Program-made: the position numbers and the translations under genes
Shown: piece by piece, positions 13,101 to 25,100 of the stretch
Position numbering within the stretch: the stretch's first letter is position 1
How the letters are laid out: the number at the start of each line of letters is the position of its first letter
Notes under the pieces: model-generated
Databases searched by the model: none
The model's input: the letters and a program-made list of their open reading frames with translations, nothing else
What the model was told of the DNA's origin: nothing
From: Ophioderma brevispina
Taxonomy: Eukaryota; Echinodermata; Ophiuroidea; Amphilepidida; Ophiodermatidae
Reading direction: 5' to 3'
NCBI GenBank assembly: GCA_023653785.1
Contig: JAMKCH010001667.1
Location: 142,642-206,641, forward strand
DNA: 64,000 nucleotides

Positions 13101-16100
13101 TACATGAAATAAATGTTGTATGAACCGTCTATCTTGTAATGTACAGAGGAGTAAGTAGCGGATTTGAGAGTTAAGGGGATATTGAGTACAAACCTGGTTT
13201 GAAAAAAAATTATTGTGGGCCGCCAGCATAGCTGGCAGGACCACTTTGCAATCTGGTTTGTGTATGTGTGTATGTATGTGTCACTAAATGTTAAGTTTTT
13301 ATGGAGTGGCCCACAGCTTATATTCTTTGAATATAGTGAGTGTGAAAGCCTAGAACTGCAAAATTCTGTTTTTAGTTCCAAATTTAAAACCTACAAACCT
13401 GTAATAGCACACTTAAAAGAATTACCAACTTGTGATTTTGAGCATCGTAACTTACAATATTTATTATATGATCCCTTCATAGTTAAGCTTTTACGAGGTA
13501 GTGACATCAACACTTTCAGGCAGCTATTTTGGCAGCGCATCCAATTGTCGACTTTAAATGTGTGTACGTAGTCAGCGCTTTCATTCAACTCTTGTGATTT
13601 ACTGTTAAAGCACTGAATGTCACACTGGCATCACAGACTCATGAACTATATGCATTCCATTAGTTGGACTATTCCTGTGTATCTTAATGATGATGTTATT
13701 TATTCTTTGTGTACAGGCATCAATGGTGAGATCACATATGAGATTCCACTGGGCATAGCAGGTGACAAGTTTAGTATAGACAGCTCAACAGGTGTGATAG
13801 TGACCACAGCTGAACTAGATAGGGAGATGATCAGTGCCTATGTCCTCACAGGTAAGGGAGCACTTCAAATTATACACCACTTTCCAGTGAACATTTTTTT
13901 TATGTTAGTATTCTATACTTTGTGTTGTATTGGGTCGGTTGACTTGAAGCTGGACTTGAACGTGCTGCAACTGATTACAATTAGCCAATGATCAATTTGT
14001 AGGGTTTGATGTTATTAAATGTAGTCAAACCATTATGGACTGCAGGTTGACTGACACAATCTGCAGTCAAACCATTGTGGACTGTAGTTTGACCGACATA
14101 ATCTGCAGTCAAACCATTGTGGACTGTAGTTTGACCGACATAATCTGCAGTCAAACCATTGTGGACTGTAGTTTGACCGACATAATATGCAGTCAAACCA
14201 ATGTGGACTGTAGTTTGATCGACATAATCTGCAGTCAAACCATTGTGGACTGTAGTTTGACCGGCACAATCTGCAGTCAAACCATTATGGACTGCAGGTT
14301 GACTGACACAATCTGCAGTCAAACCATTGTGGACTGTAGTTTGACCAACACAATCTGCAGTCAAACCATTGTGGACTGTAGTTTGACCGACATAATCTGC
14401 AGTCAAACCATTGTGGACTGTAGTTTGACCGACATAATCTGCAATCAAACCATTGTGGACTGTAGTTTGATCCGACACAATCTGCAGTCAAACCATTACG
14501 GACTGTAGGTTGACTGACACAATCTGCAGTCAAACCATTGTGGACTGTATTTTGACCGACACAATCTGCAGTCAAACCATTGTGGACTGTAGTTTGACCG
14601 ACACAATCTGCAGTCAAACCATTGTGGACTGCAGGTTGATAAGACACTCTGTTAATAATTTCTTATCTATTTGTAAGTCTGGTTTGCATGTATAAATCTT
14701 TAAATATAATTATGATCAGTAATCCAGAAGTAATGGTGTTTGTGAGTGTTAACATGGTGTATCCTTCTTTATGAACTGTGAAATGTTATGCAAATTGCAC
14801 CTTGTTATTATCTTTACAGTGTATGCCAAGGATGGTGCTTACCCAGCACGCTATGACGTAGCCACAGTTAACATCTACGTGGCCGATGACAACGACCATT
14901 CTCCAGTGTTTGCTACTGACACGTATCCCCTGAGTCTACCTGAAAACCAGGCACCGAGTACCTTTCACACGGTCGTAGCTCAAGACAACGATGTTGGCAT
15001 TAATGCAATGCTGTCATATACTATCATAGGTATGTAGGGTTACAGAAATGGTGTACTGTTAAGTGATGATGGGTACACCATATGGAGGTTAAAGGTTGGT
15101 GTAGTTAGGTTACAGTTAAAGTGATGGAACTATATGTAACAGAATCCACCCAGACCAAAGGAGGCAATTTTGATAACTGACGTACAACCATTATCAACTA
15201 CCCCAGTAATCAAGCATACAAAATCCTGCATATACTTGGTTACAAAGGTCAGAACTTTTGCAATGACAACTTTGTTTTGTTTTTCTTGCTCCCTCCTTTT
15301 GCTTGTATCTGAATTTCACATTTCTTACCTTTTAGCTTGAGTTGATCAGATCTTGGTACATACTAGGGTGTAGAGCAAATCTTGTTTCTCGTGTGTATAA
15401 TGTCATCCACAAATCAGAGATTGCATAAAATGTATGGAATAGACAAAAAAGGATGAAGAATGGGTAACAATTAAAGACAAAGTGTTTCTGCTTGTAAGCA
15501 AGAATGAGAATCAGCCACAATTATAAGTATCTTTCCCCCAGATCAGTAACAAGTTTTATAATCATGAGTCAGTAAGATCCACAATTTCTTTAATTTATCT
15601 ACAGATGGTAATGAGAATTCCCAGTTCCAGTTGAACCCAACTACTGGCCAGCTATCCACCGTAGGACCACTAGACAGAGAGGAAGCCGCCGAATACAACC
15701 TCACAGTCCAAGCAAGCGATGGCGCTACTCCTCCTCGCACCAGCACCATGATAATTGCCGTAGCTGTCACAGACCAAAACGACAACGACCCCGAGTTTGA
15801 GCCGGCGTCGTATCACGAGACCATTCCCGAGAGCTTTGCCGTTGGTTCTACCGTGGTTACCGTACATGCCTTTGATAGGGACGAGGGTATCAATGCTGAA
15901 ATCCAGTATTCCATGGATAATGTCACCTTGGGATTGTTTCAGATTGATGCCAGTACTGGCCATATAACCACTGCAGGGTGTGTAGTCACTTGCTGTTCAA
16001 AATATATCTAGGATAGTGTGCATGGGCATAAACCAGTTCTGATTGGATTACTTGATTTGCAATGTAATGTCAGTACCTCAAATATGGCATTTGTAAAGTT

Positions 16101-19100
16101 TGATAAAGGTTATAAAGCATTTGTGATTGTTATAAATTATAGCATATCTTATCCAGAAGTTTTGATTAAAAAAATTATCATAATCTAAAACTCTTATGGA
16201 AATGTTCCTTAAAAGCCACTATTAGCGATTTCTGCTCATTTTTGCATTTAAATTTCTGCTTTGTGAATTGATAAATTATATCAGAATGAAGTTATTTCAG
16301 TCAAGGAGGGCCCAGTCTTGCATAGAACATACAAATAACCAGGATAATACAACTGATTATTACAGTGTCGTCTGCTCATGATTGTATAGTTAGGCATACT
16401 ATGCATACATTGTTTCTGAATTCTACTACTAACTACTATGCATGCATTGTTTCCCAATTCGGATACCTTGGTAAAAGTCAGTCTGGACATGAACACTCAT
16501 CTTCATCATAATTAGTATAGTTTTGTCTTATAAGAAGCAGGGGTGTGATTCTTCAGGATTTTTCTGATTTCAGGATTTTTAGTTTCAAAATTTTGGCAAC
16601 TTTATTTAATTTCAGCCCGATTCTAGGTCAATTTTATGGTGTTTTTCAGGATTTTTTAAACCAAATTTAGGATTTTTCCACAAAATTCAAATACACCCCT
16701 GAAGATGGTATTAACGATATTCACTTCTTACCATATTCACAATTTATTATCACATGCATGCTTGCTAAAAAAATGCCAAACATACCAAAGTACCTACTCT
16801 TGCAGAAAATTACGAATTCAAAGAGTTGAAGAGTTCCCAAATCATGAATTAACTAAGACTTTTGCTTTTATACAGGACCTTTGATTACGAAAGGGAAACT
16901 AGCTACACAATTGAAGTCAAGGCAACAGATGGTGGTGCCTTTGGCCCTCGCTCAGAGAAGGTACAGGTCACCATAGATATCATCGACGAGAACGACAATG
17001 CCCCTATCCTGGCTGCCATCCCAGTCCGTGCCAATATTTCCATTGGAACTGGATCGGGGGCGTATGTTACCACGGTAACTGCTGAGGATAAGGATTCTGG
17101 GGATAATGGCGAAGTAAATTTCAGGTGGGTATATCAAACTGTACATACATACATACATACATACATACATAAATACAGGTTTGTTTATTGTACCGTTTCC
17201 TCAAGATCACAGCACTGCTGTCTTTGTAGATATCAGAAGCAGTTCACATCATCCATAATAGCTGCTCACGAGTGCACTTCATGTTATTAACTTCATGTTT
17301 GTCCAGGTTATGTAATTAACCTTCTTTCTGTTCAACACAAAGGATTGTTTTGTGAGAGAATGATGTTATCAGGCCTAAATTTATGGGAAGGAATTTTGTA
17401 TTATGCACCCACCCTATGAATACACTGCATGTTGAAGGATGTGGTGGCAGGTTACTGAATTCATCCCAACTTATGTGACAGGGACAGAAACTCTTGGGAA
17501 TCGTAGAAGTCGTCAAATCCACGATAAGATGCGTACTTGCACTGCTCTGATGTCTTCTGCTCACAATACAAAGCATTGTGGCAAAGGGGAAGTGGTGAAT
17601 TCAAAATATTACTCATTTTGAAGCAGATGTAGGTAATATGTTCGAAGTTCATCAGTTCATCTCTTCAACTGTAGTCATCACTGATGCTACTGGGAACATT
17701 GGTGAGATTGAATCTGGCTGGCTGGCTGGTTGATTCAAGTTTGTGGGTAGCACAAATGATACTACTGAAACAAACTGTAGACTTTCAGCTTTTTGTAACA
17801 CAAAGCAAGTCATAATGAACATTTTGTATGGATATTTATTTTCAGGTTTGGCGAGACATCCTCGGAATTCACCATTGTGGCAGACACTGGTGTGATTTTA
17901 ACTCGTACTTCCATGAATACAGACATGGTGTACCGTATGGAGGTTATCGCATTTGATCTGGGAACGCCTCCACAGAGCAGTACAGGTATGTGGAGTAATT
18001 CTCTTTCATAAACACTAGCACAGATTATGAAAAAGAAAAAGATTAGAATGAGTAGAGAAAAATAGAATTAAAAAGAGCAAATAATAATAATCACCAGTTT
18101 TTATATGGCGCTTTATCCCCATAAACAGGCTCAAAGCGCTGTTGCAAATTATTATTACGTCGCCTTCAAGAAATCGTCACAATCATTTCGCTTCATCTAG
18201 GTGGCTGCTCAAAGACATGCCTTACAAGCGCACAAGCCTATCAGCACTTAAATTGTAATATTCCCTATAACAGCTCCCCAGATTTCGCTTGGTTCGACGA
18301 GAGAATTGAGATTAAGTATCTTGCCCAGGGACACAACACGGTGACCCCAGTGGGGCTCGAACTCACAATTTTAACGGTCTAATGATCACGAGTCCTGCGC
18401 TTTTCCACTGGACCACGCGTGCTCCACGCAACTTATTTTGAGTGTGAGATGAAACATTTTTGGTCAGCCCTATTGTACAATTTTGAACATCAATTTATTT
18501 TACCAGGCATTTCATATGACTGTCATTAAAAGCTCAAAACTCAATTTTCAAATCTTTTTCCAGGTATTGTTGAGGTACGAGTAGGTGATACACCATCAGC
18601 CACTCTGGAGTTTGCTCAGAGTGACTACGTCGCTGGCGTCGATGAAGATGAAGATGACAACCATCAAGTCCTCGTGCTGCATGCCGAAAGAAGCGACAAA
18701 ATGCCAGCATCTGTTACGTTTCGCATTGCCAGTGGCAATGAGAATAATGCCTTTGGAATTCAACCAACATCTGATGGTGAGACTTAACAATTTTTATGGT
18801 TAAATAAATTTAATGAATGGATCCGATTCTTTCCTGACTTGTTTGTTACCAATATTTGTCATCTTTCAATGGTCATGGCAGTTTACAAGATGCATGGCAT
18901 ATGGAGATTAGATATTAATATCATGTTGGTATAGCTTAAAGGGCCATGGTCCTATCGCTAATAGCCTCGTTCCCAGAACCCCAAATTTTACCTGAAGTGG
19001 TCAAAATTTGGTATCAGAAGAAAGTTTTTTTTCTGATTTACCATGTGAAATCTTAGAGCTAAAAGATGTTGGTTTTGATGTTATGAGTGAAAATGTGCCC

Positions 19101-22100
19101 CATTTTTGTTGACCAATATTAATTTTACACAGTGCTCTATGGGGATTACAAAATCAAGTTTTTTGGTCTCACATTAAAACTGGTTGAAGTAATGGTGCGA
19201 AACTTTACAAATGGGGTTTTGGTGTGAAGGTCATACTATCAAGATGAAAACTAAAGTCGGGTCATCCCCCTTTAACCTACTCAGGGAAAAAAATGTTCAT
19301 TGGATTTGTTTAACATGTCTTCTTGAGGGAGAAAACATCTTCTAAAAAATAAGACTGTGATTAGGCCACTCATCTTTAAATGATTTTATACTCCCAGAAA
19401 GTAAGAGTTAATTTTAAGCAAATGAAATGAATTTTCATTAAACAGATTCTGCAGTGCTGATTGTATCGGACTCCTCGACATTGGACTACGAGACCAACCC
19501 AACCCTGCGACTGATTGTAGAGGCTGAAGCTCCATCAGGTGGTCCTGTACCTCTGTATGGCTATGCCACAGTGAACATCAACCTTAGGGATGCGAATGAC
19601 AACGCTCCACATTTTGTGCAGGAAAAGTATACAACGTCGGTTTGGGAGAGCCACAATGCTGGAATATTTGTCATACAGGTACAGCACTACTATGATATAA
19701 AGTAGCTAGGGAATAGTTCTGTTAACACTTTTATTGTTAGTTTACTCTCTACTCAGAAACACAAGTTAAGTTTGTTGCAGTGAGTTTAGTTATCTCAAAC
19801 TTTGGAATTGGGCATTTTAGGTGACTATCTTTAGTTCCAGTTGACTGTTTTAATAATACACAAAAAATTATATATCAAATTTCTCTGAGTCAGCCTTTAA
19901 TTTTAAGATAATTCACTAACAAGTGTCTATGCCTCTGAATTCCTATGTCTATTCCTATTCCTATATCTCTTAGGTCTCAGCCACCGATGCCGACTCGGGA
20001 GCCAACAGTCAGATCCGCTACTCCATCACGTCCGGAAACGTTGACAGTGCCTTCCATCTGGATCAACTCACAGGCATCCTTACCACTAACGCCAACTTGG
20101 ACCGGGAGATCCGTGATTCCTATCGACTCTCCCTGGAAGCTGTGGATGGAGGAAGCCCTCGCTTGTCGGGCACAGCATTGCTGAAGATCAGTATTGTGGA
20201 CACAAACGACAACAGGCCATCCTTCCCGCCGCCAATAACAGTGACCAAGAATGAAAGTAAGTTGTCGTTTAGACTCTTTATCATGTCAAAAGGTTATACA
20301 GCTCTAAAATTAAGTGAAACATACATACTTATCTTCTTGTACTTATCTTCATAAGTAACATTATTTCCAAGTGATAAATGCTTGTATTTGCTTTTCCTTA
20401 AGTACATAAGAATGTGAAGTGCAACAATAACTGTGATATCCACATTATTACAAAAATTGCTTAAAATTGACATCATTTATAAAATGGATTCATTTACAGA
20501 TTTAGAAGTTGGTTCAGAAATAGCCACCCTGACAGCCTCCGACGCAGACACCAACCCTTTCATCACATACAGATTTGCTCCCAGTGGTAACCCTGACATG
20601 ATGTTCAGCATAGACCAATACAGCGGGACCATCACGCTTGCCGAGGCTCTGGACAGAGAAACCAGAGACCGTTATGAGGTTCTGGTGATAGCGTCCGACA
20701 CGGTATACACCGATCAAAAAAAAAAAAAAAAAAAATATTTCCCAAAGATTTTAGTGATAAATGTGTGTGTTTACATTTCTTCAAGTACATTTGATATGAA
20801 GTGAAACATTTACTGTGATATATCCACATTATTACAAAAATTGCTTAAAATTGACATTTATAAAATGGATTCATTTACAGATCTAGAAGTTGGTTCAGAA
20901 ATAGCCACCCTGACAGCCTCCGACGCAGACACCAACCCCTTCATCACATACAGATTTGCACCCAATGGTAACCCTGACATGATGTTCAGCATAGACCAAT
21001 ACAGCGGGACCATCACACTTGCCGAGGCTCTGGACAGAGAGAGCACAGACCGTTACGAGGTTCTGGTGATAGCGTCCGACACGGTATACACCGATCAAAC
21101 CACACTGACGGTTATCGTCCAAGATGAAAATGATAACATTCCTGCATTTGACCAGCAGTCGTATCAGGTGAGTGGAAATCTAGCAGTCTTTCAGGGTAGG
21201 TAATGAGAAGATGAAATAGGGAGGAAGTGATACTCCTGACACTTCCACCGCAAAAGTTTTGGTTATGTTTTAAAGCAAGCGTTAATCACCCCCTCCCCCC
21301 CCCCCCCCCCTAAATAAAATTGGGAATTATGATCTTCTTCATAACTCTTATCCTTCTTTCTCAGTATGTTATATAAAGTTGGTTTGTTAAAATAATCGGC
21401 CCGTTAACAGTGCACAGCAGAAATACACATGAAAATATACGCAGGCCAAAATGTGATAGAGCCCCTATTGAAACCCCCCCCCCCCCCCCCCCCCCCCCCC
21501 AAAATTGGGGCTAAATTGAATTTTTCCTTCATTATATCTTCCTTTTCTTTCTATCCAGGATTATACATGTGGTTTGTTAATATAACGCTTAGTTATGTGA
21601 TGTATTTACAATGGAATAAAATAAAAAGACAGGAAAGGAATACTAACAGAGCCCCTCTCCCCCTTCCCATTATAAGGGTCTAGAGGGGACAAGGCGTAGG
21701 GTTCCGACCATACTTGACGCTAACAAACAAGGGGGGAAAAGAAGGAAGTGTATACATGAAGTCCTAGTGAGAAAGCTCAATGACAACTGCCCAGTGATGG
21801 CATCCTTACAATCAAACACCAGACCTATATGTCTAGGAGTTCTTTGTCAATTTACATTGTTGTTAAATGGATGCGGTCACAAAATGCCAACCACTTTTCT
21901 GTCATGTGAACAACAATAAGCCACAATCTGAGGTCTCATTGGTAGCCAGTTAACAATGTAACTGCCACTGTATAAATGAAACCTATTATATTCTTAAAAT
22001 AAAACTATTACAGAGTATAGACTAGCCAGAGGGCACGTGTGGTCCAGTGGATCAGCGTTCGGCCCGCACGCCAAAGTTTGTGGGTTCGAGCCCCGCTGGG

Positions 22101-25100
22101 GTCAATGTGTTTCGCCCTTGAGTAAGGCGCTTTACCTCAATTACTCCTCTCTACCCAGGTGCATAAATGGGTACCGGCATTATTCAATGCTGGGAAGGTA
22201 ACAGACTCGCTGCAGATGAGGTGTGGCGATCCCACTACAGCAACATTATATGGTGGAGTCTGGCCCAATCGCTTCGAAAGAGAGATGGGCACTCCGTTCC
22301 TGTGTACACAGGTCCGTCCCCTTTACCATTTAGACTAGCCAGCTACCTCAATCCAAAGAGGCTCACATGAAATTCTTCTCCCAAAATTTACAGACTCCCT
22401 GATATAGTTGACTAACACCAGCATTATTTCCTTATCAGGTTACCCTACCTGAGCTAACCCCAGCTGGATATGCAGTGTTGACTGTCAATGCCACTGATTT
22501 AGACATAGGACTGAATGCAGACATAGCATACAGCATGGGAGTTGCACCAGTGCAGGGTTTCACCATTGATCGTATCACAGGTGAGTAATAATGTAATAGC
22601 TGGAGAGGGGGAATAATTACATTATACCCTTCACATCTACTCTTTATAATGTGGTTTATTCTGTTAATGGAATAAAGCACATGATACAGAAGGTGTGAAG
22701 GGTGTAATGATTTATGCCAAAGTAGCATAGCAATTAAAGGTGGGTGACCCGATCGACAACCTCGTCACTTTACTCCATCAAAATGGAGATTTTGGTATCA
22801 GAAGAAAGTTCATATTTTTTTTCATTACCCCAGTGAAATTTTAGGCCCAGGAAATGTTTCCTTTGATTTTATGAACAAAAACGTCTCATAAGTGTGGTGT
22901 ACCACATCTATTAACACACACTGTTTATAGGCCAATTTAGTACACATTTTTGCTCCTACTATCCAAACGGCTGGGCCGATTGAACTCAAAATTTGTAATC
23001 ACATGTTTTAGGTGATATGCTTCCATGTGAAGGATAAAACATAAAAATTTGGATCATGATTGGGTCACCCACCTTTAAGATGAGTGTTGTATTATATAAG
23101 AGTATGCATTTATTTAAAGGTGTGGTAAAGAAGTGTGTAGTCCACATATTGATACAAAGAGGAGGAATTCTTTAAAAGAGGCCTAAGGGCATGTTTAGAA
23201 TTTTTTTAACCATTTTTTTTCACATTTAGAATGCTTACCAATGTATTAAATCACACATGAAGTGAATAAACCAAAAACAGTGTGTTATGTGATAAAAGAT
23301 GATTTAGTATTTTCAGTTGTGTGCAACAGAAAATCCAAGCATGCTTTTCAAAAGGGGCTGATTAGAACAGTGGGCAATTTCAAAACTTAGTTTTTGGTTT
23401 TCCTTTGTACTTGTTCATTAAACTTTTCAAATGGTGTTGGTAGATGTTCTACAACAAAATCAAGTGCAAATTTAGAGAAATTTGTATCCTCAAAAAATCT
23501 TATATCCCTTTTTTTTTCATAACATTCTGAAAAATCACAGATTTGGGGTTTTCCAGAATTCAGAGTTGCCAATGAGTTATTTAGTCTGTAAAATTCATTG
23601 TCCATGCTAAATTTGATAAAAGTTTGATTTACAAATTCAACACTTTTTATTTTATTATCTTACAGGTGCAATTTCTACCAACCAAACTATTGAATTCAAC
23701 CCAGCTCAGCCAATCATACAACTGGTTGTCACGGCAGCAGACCACGGTAATCCGCCCCTGTCATCAGTAGTGGCAGTCCGCATTCAGATCACTGACATCA
23801 ACAACAATGCACCAGAGTTTACACAAGAGATATATCCGGCCTCTGTGGATGAAGATGCCCTCGTTGGCCACATTGTGACGACTGTTCTCGCAACGGATCT
23901 CGACCCATCGCACGACAATCAAAAGATCGACTACAGTATCATCAGTGGGAATGAAGCGGAGAAATTTCAAATTTCAGCAGATACGGGTGATATTGTGGTC
24001 GTCAATGGTCTCGATAGGGAAACTGTGCCTTGGTATTCCCTTACAATACTTGCTTCTGACCGCGGCACTCCACAGCGTAACGCAACAGCAGAAGTCGTTA
24101 TTACTGTACGCGATGTCAACGACCACGCTCCTGTTTTTGATCAAACGGAATATGTCGCCACTGTCAGCGAATTGGCCCCGATCAACACTACTGTTGTCAA
24201 AGTGTTTGCAAGTGATAACGACGATGGTCGAAATGCAGAAGTGCGTTATGAAATCAAGTCTGGAAATGACCTGGACATGTTTAAAATTGACTCCATCACT
24301 GGCGAGATAACCGTTGGTGGCACTCTCGACCACGACAAGGTACCTATAGTGCGTATATCCGTTCGTGCGACAGATCGTAGCCTTGAAAATCCTCAGAACA
24401 GTGTTGTGACAGTCACCATTAATGTCACAGATGAAAATGATAATAAACCTTATTTCCCAGTCATGATGTATCTGGAACGCCTCGCTGAAAACTCGCCAGT
24501 TGGTACACTGGTCTTCACAGCTCATGCTATTGACAAAGACACCGGGGAGTACGGACAGCTGACATACTCCATAGCAGATGGCAGTGGACAAGACTTCTTT
24601 GACATTGATCCGTCAACTGGAGAAGTCACAACACTTGCTGTGTTTGATTTTGAAATGGTAGATGAATACCGGTTACTTATCCGTGCCGTTGATCCAGGCG
24701 GCCAATCGGTTGCAGTTCAAGCAGAAGTTGAGATCACTGGCAGAGATGAGTTTTCACCAGCCTTTGACAAACAAAACTACAAATTTTCTGTTCCCAAAGA
24801 TGCCAAAATGGGCACTTCAATTGGGCAAGTGCATGCCAGTGACGCTGATAAAGGCGACGACGGTGAAGTGGTGTATAGCTTTGTGAATGAGCAGGATTAT
24901 TTTGCTATAAATGACACAACAGGCATCATAACAGTAAAGAAGAGCTTGCCGAGTCGCGAGCGTCAAAAACGCGATGTTGGTGCAGGCCATTATCGTAATA
25001 GGCGGGCCACAAATGATACGTTCTCTTTGCGTATAAGAGCCAGATCAAAACAGGAAAATTCCCTCGAAGCGTATGTATCAACTGTGATAAGTGTTGGCCC

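Noticed and set aside
14023..14643. CRISPR-like array
   Set aside because: Units are contiguous with no unique spacers, and the host is an animal genome.
13981..14695. Long open frames on both strands (up to 165 codons) with repeated HNGLTADYVGQTTV-like protein
   Set aside because: They are a by-product of a 42-bp tandem repeat whose length is a multiple of three. All frames are similarly open and the region is inside a dachsous intron.
22029..22110. tRNA gene on the plus strand
   Set aside because: Only promoter-box similarity is present. The downstream body and lack of a 3' half show a SINE.
23974..24591. 205-codon minus-strand frame under the last dachsous exon
   Set aside because: It is antisense to a well-supported cadherin exon and has no family features of its own.
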